Source: Lachnospiraceae bacterium
Lineage (GTDB): Bacteria; Bacillota_A; Clostridia; Lachnospirales; Lachnospiraceae
Length of the DNA stretch: 64,000 bases
Direction: 5' to 3'
NCBI GenBank assembly: GCA_028694115.1
Contig: JAQUUB010000004.1
Location: 1-64,000 of the forward strand
Within the stretch, counting starts at the first letter, position 1. Every line of letters starts with the position of its first letter. Below are positions 8,302 through 16,889 of this stretch, one piece after another. Below the pieces are notes generated by a model, which saw only the letters and a list, made by a program, of their open reading frames with translations, ran no database searches and was not told the DNA's origin. The translations under genes and the position numbers were made by a program.

Positions 8302-8811
8302 ATGAATATGAAAGAAATCAATTTAGGACAGTCTACGGAATTAACATCCCCAAACCCTCTTACTATGATATGTACAGAAAACGAAGATGGAACAACAAAT
8401 ATGGCACCTGTGTGCTTTGTAAGCTATCTTTCTTTTAACCCTCCGATGGTAGGCTTTGCAATGGGTAAGGCAACCCATTCTGTGGAGAATGCAAAAAGAA
8501 CAGAAAAAGCAACAATAGTATTTCCAGGTAAAGGCATGGAGAAGGAAATCATTGGGTGTGGAACTTCTACTGGAAAAGACACAGCAAAGACAGAGAAATT
8601 TGCTATTAAGCTACAGGAAGTAACAGAAAGCAAGATTCAGATACCAGAAAATTCTAGAGTTGCTTTTGTCACAGATATAAAGCAAATTATTGAGACTGGA
8701 GATCATTTCCTTCATATCTGTGAAGTGAAAAAAATCTATGGTAATGAATCAGTAGAAGGTGTTTATGCTTGGAATGGATTCGCAAAACTTGCAGGTGCAC
8801 AGGAAAAGTAA
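8302..8811 (+). CDS. Flavin reductase-like FMN-binding protein
   Basis: About 169 residues forming the flavin-reductase split-barrel domain: NPLTMICTENEDGTTNMAPVCFVSYLSFNPPMVGFAMG is characteristic of the strand that wraps FMN, and the C-terminal YAWNGFAKLAG is also typical. Members reduce flavin with NAD(P)H or act as FMN-bound oxidoreductases. Three Met codons (8296, 8302, 8308) lie behind AAAGGG; I prefer 8302 at 10 bases. A matching operator pair links it to the HxlR regulator at 9014, suggesting induction by electrophile, quinone or oxidative stress as for other HxlR-controlled reductases. Confidence 0.8.
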   Translation: MNMKEINLGQSTELTSPNPLTMICTENEDGTTNMAPVCFVSYLSFNPPMVGFAMGKATHSVENAKRTEKATIVFPGKGMEKEIIGCGTSTGKDTAKTEKFAIKLQEVTESKIQIPENSRVAFVTDIKQIIETGDHFLHICEVKKIYGNESVEGVYAWNGFAKLAGAQEK

Positions 8812-8823
8812 GAAGATTTTCAG

Positions 8824-8859
8824 ATACCCTGAGTGAATCAGATTTGCTCAGGGTATTTT
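8824..8859 (+). terminator. Intrinsic terminator after the flavin reductase
   Basis: A perfect 10-bp stem ATACCCTGAG with CTCAGGGTAT around a 13-base loop, then TTTT. Confidence 0.8.
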
Positions 8860-8870
8860 ACACAACTAAT

Positions 8871-8891
8871 AGTATAAAAAATGTACTAAGT
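8871..8891. promoter_or_regulatory. Putative HxlR operator upstream of its own gene
   Basis: Second copy of the 20-bp element at 8158-8177, again with the AGTATA/TGTACT dyad. Its place about 120 bases before the regulator start fits autoregulation. Confidence 0.55.
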
Positions 8892-9013
8892 AGGGAAAGA
8901 GTGGTAGAATGGTTAAGTGTAAAAATGTAAACCAATGTTAATCAATTACTTGTTTCATGAAGAAGTAAGAGGCTCAGAAAACAAAGGAACAAGAAAAAAG
9001 TGAGGAAGATATC

Positions 9014-9385
9014 ATGAATCAGGAATTTCAAATGAGCTATGAGGAATATAAAGAAAAAGTTGGCGGAATCATTTTGACAGAAAATGGGAACTGCCCCGTA
9101 ATTCCATTAATTTCCATGTTGCAGGGAAAGTGGAAAATGCAGATCATATATGAACTGTGTATTAAAAAACCAATGCGTTTTGGGGAGCTTCGGAAAGTCA
9201 TACCTGATATTACAAATACAATGCTGACGAATGCTTTACGAGAATTAGAGAATGACGGTCTGGTTTCTAGGATTCAGTTCAATGAAATTCCTCCTCATGT
9301 GGAATACTCATTAACAAATAAAGGCGAAGATTTATTGCCTGTGTTTTATACAATGACAAAATGGGGATTTAAATATGTGGAATAG
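9014..9385 (+). CDS. HxlR-family transcriptional regulator
   Basis: A 123-residue winged-helix protein. The GNCPVIPLISMLQGKWKMQIIYEL segment, the recognition helix ITNTMLTNALRELENDGLVSR, and the wing HVEYSLTNKGEDL are all typical. One conserved Cys sits just before the first helix (about residue 27), the position used as a thiol sensor in YodB/HypR-like members, so redox or electrophile sensing is plausible. GAGG precedes the ATG at about 8 bases. The shared operator copies suggest it controls itself and the flavin reductase. Confidence 0.85.
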   Translation: MNQEFQMSYEEYKEKVGGIILTENGNCPVIPLISMLQGKWKMQIIYELCIKKPMRFGELRKVIPDITNTMLTNALRELENDGLVSRIQFNEIPPHVEYSLTNKGEDLLPVFYTMTKWGFKYVE

Positions 9386-9439
9386 AAATAAAATAAAAGT
9401 TTTACCACTACTTAAGAGTTATACAAGGAGAGAAAAGAA

Positions 9440-10156
9440 ATGCCAGGATTTGGGACAATTATAAATACAGCAGCAGTCATTGTGGGTGGAATTTTGGGAA
9501 TGGGATTGGGAGGCAGATTAAATAAGCGTTTTCAGGATACGTTGATGATGGCAAATGCAGTTGCAGTTCTGTTCGTTGGAATGGGTGGTGCTTTTCAACA
9601 TATGCTTGTAATACGGAATGGAGCATTGGAGACATCGGGAACAATGATGGTGATTGGTTCGCTGGCGATTGGAGCAATCACAGGTGAATTGCTCAATATT
9701 GAGCGTCAGATGGAATTATTTGGAGAATGGATCAAGCAAAAGACAGGAAATACAAGGGACGCTTATTTTGTAGAGGCATTTGTAACCTGTTCCCTGACAA
9801 TCTGTATTGGAGCGATGGCAATTGTCGGTGCTATTGAGGATGGAATCAGCGGTAATCATTCCATATTATTCGCAAAGGCTGTGCTTGACCTGATTATTGT
9901 TGCTGTGATGACAGCATCCATGGGAAAAGGATGTATGTTTGCAGCAATTCCAATTTTACTGTTTCAGGGAATCATTACGATAATGGCAGGTTTCATCGCA
10001 CCTTACATAACAGATGGTGCGATGGCAAATCTCTCTTATATTGGGTCAATCCTGATATTTTGTGTAGGCGTCAACCTGATGTGGGGAAAAAAGATTCGTG
10101 TTGCAAATCTGCTGCCGTCTCTAATTGTGGCAGTGGTGTGGAGCGCATTCATGTAA
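9440..10156 (+). CDS. DUF554 family membrane protein
   Basis: A 238-residue integral membrane protein beginning MPGFGTIINTAAVIVGGILGMGLGGRL, the standard opening of DUF554 (YdfK-like) proteins, with SLTICIGAMAIVGAIEDG and the C-terminal KKIRVANLLPSL that are also diagnostic. Six to seven helices are expected; the transport or other function of the family is not settled. AAGGAG lies 10 bases upstream of the ATG. It follows hxlR by 54 bases with no terminator between, so co-transcription is possible. Confidence 0.8.
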   Translation: MPGFGTIINTAAVIVGGILGMGLGGRLNKRFQDTLMMANAVAVLFVGMGGAFQHMLVIRNGALETSGTMMVIGSLAIGAITGELLNIERQMELFGEWIKQKTGNTRDAYFVEAFVTCSLTICIGAMAIVGAIEDGISGNHSILFAKAVLDLIIVAVMTASMGKGCMFAAIPILLFQGIITIMAGFIAPYITDGAMANLSYIGSILIFCVGVNLMWGKKIRVANLLPSLIVAVVWSAFM

Positions 10157-10220
10157 TCGGAAAAGTTGACCTATAAAGAAAATTTGTAACAGAAATTAGC
10201 GCACTTGGGCACTTTCCATA

Positions 10221-10268
10221 TTGACAAACTAACACTGTTAGCAATATAATAACTAACAGTGTTAGTTT
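10221..10268 (+). promoter_or_regulatory. Promoter with TetR operator
   Basis: TTGACA (10221-10226) and TATAAT (10245-10250) are 18 bases apart. Two 16-bp arms, AAACTAACACTGTTAG (10227-10242) and its exact reverse complement (10253-10268), flank the -10 box, and each arm itself contains the near-palindrome CTAACACTGTTAG. This is a textbook arrangement for repression by the TetR protein encoded 19 bases downstream. Confidence 0.8.
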
Positions 10269-10286
10269 GAAGGGAGCAGATGATAA

Positions 10287-10898
10287 ATGTCAGCAAAAGG
10301 ATTATCGAAGCAGGTTATAGTTAATCAAGCAATTAAATATATTGCAGAGACTGAAAAATCAGAAATTTCATTGCGCGAGGTAGCGCGCCGGCTTGGTGTA
10401 AAAGCTCCATCTTTATATAATCACATTAAGAACACGGAAGAACTGCAATATGCGGTTTATCAGCATGCGATTGATCTGTTTGTTCAGAATCAGCAGGCTG
10501 CCACATCAGGAAAAACACAAGACGATGCAATAAAAGTGTTTGCTGAGGCGTATCATACTTTTGCAATTGAGAACAAAGGTTTATATCAGGTGATCATGTC
10601 CATTCCGTCTGAAGAGGATGAAACAGGAAAAGAAATAGCATTGCCGTTGCTGAAGACAGTTGTTTTTATCCTTTCTGATTATGGTCTGCCGGAAGAATCG
10701 ATAGCACACTGGCAGCGAGTGTTTCGAGCTATTCTTCATGGATTTGTTTCGCAGGAATATCTTGGATACTTTTATTTTTACAGAGATGTAGATTTAAAAA
10801 AGAGCCGTGATATTGCCCTACAGTGTTTCCTTGACGGGTTACATGCAGAGAAAAAGAATGGAACACAAAGAGATCTAACGGTTAAAGGAGTGAATTAA
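10287..10898 (+). CDS. TetR-family regulator of the MATE efflux pump
   Basis: A 203-residue protein with the TetR N-terminal HTH (SLREVARRLGVKAPSLYNHIKNTEELQYAV) and a C-terminal ligand domain of the WHG type (VFRAILHGFVSQE about residues 150-162). AGGGAG precedes the ATG. It is encoded six bases upstream of a MATE transporter, and a 16-bp inverted repeat brackets its own promoter, so it most likely represses itself and the pump until an exported compound binds. The inducer is unknown. Confidence 0.85.
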   Translation: MSAKGLSKQVIVNQAIKYIAETEKSEISLREVARRLGVKAPSLYNHIKNTEELQYAVYQHAIDLFVQNQQAATSGKTQDDAIKVFAEAYHTFAIENKGLYQVIMSIPSEEDETGKEIALPLLKTVVFILSDYGLPEESIAHWQRVFRAILHGFVSQEYLGYFYFYRDVDLKKSRDIALQCFLDGLHAEKKNGTQRDLTVKGVN

Positions 10899-10904
10899 GA
10901 AAGC

Positions 10905-12293
10905 TTGAAAAGAATAACAAAAACGGAAGAAACACCAGCAGAAAAGCAGTACCAATTGATGACGCAGACCCCGATTCCTGCCCTTGTGACAAGACTCGGT
11001 ATTCCGACGACAATCAGCATGTTGGTTTCAAACATTTACAATATGGCTGACACTTATTTTGTCGGCAGGGAGGGAACGAGCGCCAGTGGTGCAATCGGCA
11101 TTGTCTTCGGGCTCATGGCTATTATACAAGCATTTGGCTTTATGCTGGGGCATGGATCGGGAGTAATCATTGCCCGTAAACTTGGAGCGAAGGATGATAG
11201 AAGTGCCACCCGCTTTGCGTCCATCTCGTTTTTTGCATCCTTGGCTGCAGGACTGGCTGTTTCTTTTCTGGGATTCCTGTTTCTGAATCCGCTGATGTAC
11301 CTGCTTGGAAGCACGGAAACGATTCTTCCCTATGCACGTACTTATGCGGTATTTATTCTTTTGGGCGCGCCGTTCATGTGCACAAGCTGTGTGCTGAACA
11401 ATATTCTCCGTTATGAGGGAAGAGCCATCTTTGCCATGATTGGAATTACTCTGGGTGGCGTGCTGAACATATTTGGGGACTGGTATTTTATGCGCATCCT
11501 TCATATGGGAGTGGAAGGCGCGGGGCTGTCAACTGCTCTTTCTCAGATAATCAGTTTTGCAGTACTGCTTGTTCCGTTAATGCGGGGCATAACGCAGAGT
11601 CGCATATCAGCGAAGAGTATTGGCAAGGGGAAGAGTGACTTGCTGCTGATCTGTAAGACCGGCTTTCCGAGTCTGATCAGACAGGGGTTGAATAGTGCTT
11701 CCACGATGGTATTGAATAATTCCGTGGGTACATACGGAGATGCAGCTGTAGCTGCGATGTCAATTGTGGGAAGAATACAGTTCTTTCTGTTTGCAGTCGC
11801 TCTGGGCATCGGACAGGGTTTTCAGCCTGTGTCAGCGTTTAACTATGGCGCAAAAAAATATAAGCGTGTAAGGCAGGCATTTTGGTTCACCTTTACGGTT
11901 GCTGAAATTCTTCTTGCGTCATCAGCGTTTATTATTTCATTTTATACCGCTGATCTTATTCGGATTTTCCGTGATGATCCGCAGGTGATACATATCGGCA
12001 CTCCTGCACTGTATTTCATCCTGATTGCGCTGATTTTTGAACCGCTGTGTGTCTGTGCAACCATGCTGTTTCAGAGTATCGGCAAGACGACAGTTGCATC
12101 TTTCCTGTCAATGCTGAGAAGCGGACTGTATTTTATTCCGGTGCTGATAATTCTTCCAAGACTGATTGGATTGAGGGGAGCTCAGATGGCAAGCATGGTG
12201 GGTGATATTCTGACATGGGGCACCACAATTCCATTTCTGGTAAGTTTCTTCCGGAAACTGCCGAAAGCAGATGAAACATTCGGAAAATTGTAA
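10905..12293 (+). CDS. MATE-family efflux transporter
   Basis: A 462-residue, twelve-helix multidrug and toxin extrusion protein; the opening TQTPIPALVTRLGIPTTISMLVSNIYNMADTYFVG and the internal duplicated helices are classical. Such pumps export cationic drugs or metabolites using a sodium or proton gradient. The likely start is TTG 10905; AAAGGAG sits rather far upstream (about 15 bases), so coupling to the TetR stop may assist. The gene is visibly G+C-richer than secDF or the amidohydrolase, a hint of acquisition with its regulator. Confidence 0.85.
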   Translation: MKRITKTEETPAEKQYQLMTQTPIPALVTRLGIPTTISMLVSNIYNMADTYFVGREGTSASGAIGIVFGLMAIIQAFGFMLGHGSGVIIARKLGAKDDRSATRFASISFFASLAAGLAVSFLGFLFLNPLMYLLGSTETILPYARTYAVFILLGAPFMCTSCVLNNILRYEGRAIFAMIGITLGGVLNIFGDWYFMRILHMGVEGAGLSTALSQIISFAVLLVPLMRGITQSRISAKSIGKGKSDLLLICKTGFPSLIRQGLNSASTMVLNNSVGTYGDAAVAAMSIVGRIQFFLFAVALGIGQGFQPVSAFNYGAKKYKRVRQAFWFTFTVAEILLASSAFIISFYTADLIRIFRDDPQVIHIGTPALYFILIALIFEPLCVCATMLFQSIGKTTVASFLSMLRSGLYFIPVLIILPRLIGLRGAQMASMVGDILTWGTTIPFLVSFFRKLPKADETFGKL

Positions 12294-12357
12294 AATAAAT
12301 GCATTCAGGGGTATTTGCAGACCCCAGGTAAAGTAAATGATTAGAAAAGGAGAAAAC

Positions 12358-13016
12358 ATGAAAAGTAAAAATAAGATAGCATTGAGACTTTTATTCTATT
12401 TTGGCGGTTTGATTATTATGACGTTAGGGGTTGCTGTTTCTGTAAAATCAGATTTAGGTGTGACGCCAATCAGTTCTATTCCGTATACAATGACAGTTGT
12501 AACCGGAATGGATTTAGGTATTGCAACCATGATATTCTCTGTCATTGTAGTACTGCTTCAGATACTTCTGCTTCGGAAAGACTATGAGCCGATCAATCTG
12601 CTGCAGATTCCAATAGGAATTCTCTTCGGTGCTTTTCTAACGGTTGGCGGCAAGGCGATGAATTTTTCCCGAATCCTGCAAACTTTACGTTGCGATTTAT
12701 TATTATGCTGCTCAGTACTGTATTTGTAGCACTTGGAGTTTTCCTATATGTACCTGCGGGCTTTATTCCGCTGGCACCGGAAGGTTTTCTGCTTGCAGCT
12801 TCCAGACTGACGAAAATAAAGTTTTCTACAGTTAAGGTTGTTTGTGATATAGCTATGGTTATTATCTCATTTTTTACGTGTCTTGCAGCAATTCATTCTC
12901 TGGGCAGTGTCGGGATCGGAACAATCGTCGCAGCTGTGCTTGTGGGTACAGAAGTTAAACTAATGACAAAATACTGGGGAGAATCAAGAGATAAGATATT
13001 ACATTCAGGTGATTAA
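12358..13016 (+). pseudogene. YitT/YczE-type membrane protein, frameshifted
   Basis: Two overlapping frames together make one typical 215-residue YczE/YyaS-type membrane protein: the first starts at ATG 12358 (AAAGGAG at 6 bases) and carries VKSDLGVTPISSIPYT, the second continues with NPANFTLRFIIMLLSTVF and APEGFLLAASRLTKIKFSTVKV. They are joined by a shift in the T run at 12663-12667: adding one T restores MNFFPNPANF. It is either a genuine single-base deletion or an error in a homopolymer. Family members are multi-helix proteins of uncertain transport role. It follows the MATE gene and may have been part of that operon. Confidence 0.7.
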
Positions 13017-13091
13017 AATAAAATATCCCCTCGCCCATTGAATATATGGATTGAGCTTCAAGAAAACCCAATTTCATCCCGTAACAGATTC

Positions 13092-13676
13092 TCACACAAA
13101 TGCTCTCAACACCCAAAACAATACCATACAGACAAAAAGAGCAAATAGCGCACTTCCAAACACGGATAACAGTTTTTGGTAAGGGCGCTTTCCGTATTCT
13201 TGGTTTTTCTCAAGTTCATCCAGACGTTTTCCTTCGGTAAAGGATACAATTTCCTTATAAGTCTGAATATTATTATCTTTTTTACATTTCTCTACTTTTA
13301 AAGCATAATACATGGTTACTGCAAATATCATAGCCCAGATAATTAGCCCATAATAATTCAAAAATATGGCTAGCGGAACACAAGAGAATATGGTTAGCAG
13401 TAGTAGTAGAGTAAAAATGGTTCCATAATGATTAAATTTTTGAAGTTCAGATTCCTTAATTTCTTCTTTCATAACGTCAATATCTCCTTTGATTAATAGA
13501 TCAAGAGATATGTTAAATAAGGAACTTAGCAATAACAGACTATGAATATCGGGGTAGTTCTTGCTATTTTCCCAATTAGAAATAGTCTGCCTTGTTACAT
13601 AGATTTTTTCAGCTAATTCTTCTTGAGATAAATTCATATTTGTGCGGTATTTCTTTATTTGATTATGAAGTTCCAA
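13092..13676 (-). CDS. XRE-family regulator with membrane domain
   Basis: A 194-residue protein with an N-terminal Xre helix-turn-helix (MNLSQEELAEKIYVTRQTISNWENSKNYPD, about residues 13-42) followed by three hydrophobic segments (about 85-105, 108-126 and 170-190). This HTH-plus-membrane layout is common in Firmicutes, where the membrane part is thought to sense envelope or peptide stress. The start is TTG with GAGGAGG at 9 bases, a very strong ribosome site. It stands alone, convergent with the YitT-type gene; targets are unknown. Confidence 0.8.
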   Translation of the reverse strand: MELHNQIKKYRTNMNLSQEELAEKIYVTRQTISNWENSKNYPDIHSLLLLSSLFNISLDLLIKGDIDVMKEEIKESELQKFNHYGTIFTLLLLLTIFSCVPLAIFLNYYGLIIWAMIFAVTMYYALKVEKCKKDNNIQTYKEIVSFTEGKRLDELEKNQEYGKRPYQKLLSVFGSALFALFVCMVLFWVLRAFV

Positions 13677-13761
13677 TGTAGAATGCCTCCTCGTAATGTA
13701 GGGGTTCTCTTGACCTGAACCTATGATAGGACATTTATGAAGTGCATGCTATCAAATAGAT

Positions 13762-13822
13762 TTGACAATACCTCAAAAAGGTATGTAAAATGTATTTGAC
13801 AGTATCATTCAACGTATTATTA
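13762..13822 (+). promoter_or_regulatory. Tandem promoters with an internal dyad
   Basis: TTGACA at 13762-13767 pairs with TAAAAT near 13786 (18-base gap), and a second TTGACA at 13797-13802 is followed after 16 bases by TATTAA. The first spacer holds the inverted repeat ATACCT-N5-AGGTAT (13768-13784), a likely repressor site. Both point toward the 5'-nucleotidase gene, with a hairpin terminator in between. Confidence 0.5.
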
Positions 13823-13874
13823 ACAGCTTTATTATACACAGAAGGAAGAATAGAAATCAAATGTATTTATCGAC

Positions 13875-13910
13875 GAGTCTTTTAAGTGTAAAGGCTCATT
13901 TTTTCTTTTT
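13875..13910 (+). terminator. Leader terminator ahead of the 5'-nucleotidase gene
   Basis: GAGTCTTT pairs with AAAGGCTC (one T-G) and is followed by a long T-rich tract. As it lies between the tandem promoters and the gene, it would end a transcript of roughly 80-130 bases, acting as an attenuator or marking a small RNA. Confidence 0.55.
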
Positions 13911-13975
13911 CTTATAATATCCTCAGGTACTGGAACTGTTGGAAAAATACCAATCCCAGAATGGAGAGACAAACG

Positions 13976-15619
13976 ATGAAACGAAATAGTAAATTATTTG
14001 GTGCTTACATAATAACGGCTATCCTTGCAGTAGTACTTTCTTTATCCCTCACCGGCTGTGGCAGGGCGGGTAAAGCAGCGCGAAGCGCCGATATTGCCGT
14101 ACTCTATACGGGTGATGTTCACTGTGCAGTAGATGAAAACATCGGTTACGCGGGGCTGGCCGCCTTTCAAAATGAACTGGAGACGCAGGGCGCGCAGGTG
14201 CTGCTGGTGGACACCGGCGACGCCATTCAGGGAGGCCCGATTGGTTCGCTGACAGAGGGCTCCCTGCCCATTGAAATCATGAACCGGATGGGATACTGCG
14301 TCATGGCATTGGGCAATCATGAATTTGACTATGGACAGGAGGAGTTGCATACGCTGTCAGAGCAGGCAATCTTTCCATTTCTATCTTTGAATTTTGTAGA
14401 TGAGGTGAGTAAAAAGCCAATTTATCAGCCCTATACCATTGTGGAGCGCGATGGGATTAAGATTGCCTTTGTGGGTGTTACCACACCAAAGACAATCACT
14501 TCCAGTCGTCCCACCTATTTCGTGGATGAGAATGGAAATTACAAGTATTCTTTTTTGCAGGATGAAAGCGGAAAGGCACTCTGGGATGCAACCCAGCAGA
14601 TTGTGGATTCGGCCAAAGAGGAAGGCGCGGACTATGTGATTGCGCTAGCCCATCTGGGGATTGACGCGGCTGCCACTCCCTACCTCTCCACCGAGCTGAT
14701 TGCCAATACCAGCGGTATAGACGTGGTGCTGGACGGCCATTCCCACAGTGTTGTAGAGTGCGAACGCGTTCAGAATAAGGAGGGCAAACGCATTTTGCTT
14801 TCTTCCACCGGAACAGGTCTTACCCACATCGGTTATTTGCTGATTGACCAGGATGGCAACCTCTCTACCGGTCTTGTTTCCGACTACACGCAGAAGGACA
14901 CGGATGTTGCCATATACATCGACGGCCTGAAAACTGAGTTTGAGCAGCAACTGAAGCAGTCCGTGGCAACAGTCAAGGACGATCTGGTGACGGACGACCC
15001 AGCGACTAGCGTACGCATTGTCCGTAGCGCGGAAACCAATCTGGGAAATCTTTGCGCTGACGCGATTCGGACTGCGGCGAGCACCGATGTTGCCATAATG
15101 AATGGCGGAGGAATTCGGGCGGGAATTGCGACAGGTGAAATTACCTACGGTGATGTACTGAACGTATTTCCATTTGGCAACCATTTGCGCACGATTGAGG
15201 TGACGGGGCAGCAGCTCCTAGATGCACTGGAGCTTTCCGTTAGTATGCTTCCGGAAGAGAATGGCGGATTTCTTCAGGTTTCTGGGCTGACATTTACCTT
15301 TCACACCGACATTCCATCTCCAATCACGCAGGATGACGCTGGGATGTTCACTGGCGTGGATGGCAATCGACGGGTGCAGAACGTTCTGGTGGGGGGCAAG
15401 CCGTTAGAGCTTAACAAAACCTATTCTCTGGCAGGCACCGACTACACTCTACGCGACGGCGGCGACGGCTATTCCATGTTTGCTGACTGCCCTGTATTGG
15501 AGTCTGATGTGGAGCTTGACTTTGATGCTCTACTGAATTTTCTGACGGACGACTACTTGGAAAATACGGACTTGTATGCACAGCCTTATGGCGATGGGCG
15601 CATTGTGGCGATTCCATAA
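13976..15619 (+). CDS. 5'-nucleotidase/UshA-like lipoprotein
   Basis: A 547-residue exported enzyme. A signal peptide ends in the lipobox LTGC (Cys28), so it should be lipid-anchored outside. The metallophosphatase domain shows TGDVH (Asp47, His49), DTGDAIQGG, GNHEFD and DGHSHS metal-binding motifs; the C-terminal 5'-nucleotidase domain has NGGGIRAG, GDVLNVFPFGN and DYTLRDGGDGYSMF. It should release phosphate from extracellular nucleotides or related esters. I start it at ATG 13976 with GGAGAG at about 8 bases; an ATG at 13961 lacks a ribosome site. The gene is markedly G+C-richer than its surroundings, suggesting transfer from a higher-G+C clostridial relative. Confidence 0.9.
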   Translation: MKRNSKLFGAYIITAILAVVLSLSLTGCGRAGKAARSADIAVLYTGDVHCAVDENIGYAGLAAFQNELETQGAQVLLVDTGDAIQGGPIGSLTEGSLPIEIMNRMGYCVMALGNHEFDYGQEELHTLSEQAIFPFLSLNFVDEVSKKPIYQPYTIVERDGIKIAFVGVTTPKTITSSRPTYFVDENGNYKYSFLQDESGKALWDATQQIVDSAKEEGADYVIALAHLGIDAAATPYLSTELIANTSGIDVVLDGHSHSVVECERVQNKEGKRILLSSTGTGLTHIGYLLIDQDGNLSTGLVSDYTQKDTDVAIYIDGLKTEFEQQLKQSVATVKDDLVTDDPATSVRIVRSAETNLGNLCADAIRTAASTDVAIMNGGGIRAGIATGEITYGDVLNVFPFGNHLRTIEVTGQQLLDALELSVSMLPEENGGFLQVSGLTFTFHTDIPSPITQDDAGMFTGVDGNRRVQNVLVGGKPLELNKTYSLAGTDYTLRDGGDGYSMFADCPVLESDVELDFDALLNFLTDDYLENTDLYAQPYGDGRIVAIP

Positions 15620-15727
15620 TCAACAATTTGGTACTAATTGGTAAAGTAAATACGTATAGGGGAATTTGAAATGAGTAGTAATATAATGAAAAAATTGAAA
15701 AAAATGCACTTGAAAATAGTCATGTGG

Positions 15728-15756
15728 TTGAAATAATATTTCAAAGGTGTTATATT
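15728..15756 (+). promoter_or_regulatory. rpiR promoter with RpiR operator
   Basis: TTGAAATAATATTTCAA (15728-15744) is a perfect 17-bp palindrome about its central base. Its first six bases form a -35 box (TTGAAA), and TATATT lies 17 bases on as the -10. Binding here would block RNA polymerase. The exact reverse-complement palindrome is found at 16890-16906 ahead of the catabolic operon. Confidence 0.75.
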
Positions 15757-15825
15757 TATCTGAAATAAGATAAGTAATAACGAGAGGGAAGACCTTGAGC
15801 GAAGCAAAAGGAATGGAGACAATAT

Positions 15826-16674
15826 ATGATAGCTGGAAATTGCAAGGAAAAAATTTGGGGGAAATTACCACAACTTACGAGTACCGAGGCAAAGGTTGCA
15901 AACTATGTTCTAGACCATTATGAGGCGGTGCTACAGTATAATGTATCGGTACTGGCGAAAAAAGCTGGTGTTTCAGATGCGACCATCGTCAGATTCTGCA
16001 GAAGCATTGGTTACAAAGGTTTTCAGGATTTCAAAATGAATGCGGCAAGGGATATTCTTCCACGGGCGAAACAGTTTGACCCGATTTTGGAACAGGAGGA
16101 TGATTCAGAAACGGTATGTAATAAGATTTTCACATCCGAAATCAATGTGTTGAACAGAACCATGCTGGGGTTGGATATGGCGGTGATCAATAAGGTTGTG
16201 GACAAAATCTACAAGGCCAGACAGGTGGTAATCTTTGGAACAGGTGGAAGTTATATTGTGGCAAGGGATGCGCAACATAAGTTTTTGAAAATTGGTGTCA
16301 AGACCATGGTTTATGATGACATTGATATGCAGATGATGGCTTCCTCATTGATGGATAAAAATGATGTGGCAATTTGCATTTCCTTTTCCGGCAGCAATTA
16401 TTTATCCATTGAGTGCATGCAGAAAGCTAAGAGCTGCGGGGCATACTGTGTTGGTATTATTAGTCAGGGAAAATCTCCGATGTCTAAAATTGTTAATGCA
16501 ACAATATATTCAGCATATGATGAAACACTTTTTCAGTCAGAATCTGTTAGCACCAGAATTGCACAGCTTGCAATTATTGATGCAATTGTGAGCAATGTTG
16601 CATTTAAAGATTATGATGGAGCGTATAATGCAATTCAATTGACAAGAGAAGCAACTTCACAGAACAAATATTAA
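15826..16674 (+). CDS. MurR/RpiR-family regulator
   Basis: A 282-residue protein with an N-terminal RpiR helix-turn-helix (VSVLAKKAGVSDATIVRFCRSIGYKGFQDFK, about 40-70) and a C-terminal SIS phosphosugar-binding domain (VVIFGTGGSYIVARDAQHKF about 133-152; ISFSGSNYLSIE about 183-194). Such proteins sense a sugar phosphate. The perfect palindromes at its own promoter and at the promoter of the dehydrogenase-aldolase-kinase-TRAP operon make those the obvious targets. The start ATG is preceded by GGAG at 9-10 bases. The ligand is probably the phosphorylated intermediate made by the FGGY kinase. Confidence 0.88.
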   Translation: MIAGNCKEKIWGKLPQLTSTEAKVANYVLDHYEAVLQYNVSVLAKKAGVSDATIVRFCRSIGYKGFQDFKMNAARDILPRAKQFDPILEQEDDSETVCNKIFTSEINVLNRTMLGLDMAVINKVVDKIYKARQVVIFGTGGSYIVARDAQHKFLKIGVKTMVYDDIDMQMMASSLMDKNDVAICISFSGSNYLSIECMQKAKSCGAYCVGIISQGKSPMSKIVNATIYSAYDETLFQSESVSTRIAQLAIIDAIVSNVAFKDYDGAYNAIQLTREATSQNKY

Positions 16675-16729
16675 AAATCTATTACTGAAATTCTATGTCT
16701 AAACAATAGAAAATATATTTCAAAGAACA

Positions 16730-16773
16730 GAGCTGTCGAATGGTCATAAAAACCAATTGATAGCCCTTTTTTT
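16730..16773 (+). terminator. Intrinsic terminator after rpiR
   Basis: A 15-base arm (16730-16744) pairs with 16752-16766 with two mismatches, followed by seven T. Confidence 0.7.
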
Positions 16774-16889
16774 GTATAATTTAGACAAAAATTGGGAAAC
16801 ATAAAGCACAGTTGTTATTTTTATTACAGAAAATAACTAAAAAAGCATGAAATAGAATGAAATAAATTTACAAAATATTCAGAAATAAC

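Noticed and set aside
11028..11504. Minus-strand frame of 158 codons inside the MATE gene
   Set aside because: Shadow of a well-supported membrane transporter; no start signal and no family resemblance.
14645..15184. Long minus-strand frame (179 codons) inside the 5'-nucleotidase gene
   Set aside because: The plus strand has a complete set of catalytic motifs; the antisense frame is open because the gene is G+C-rich.
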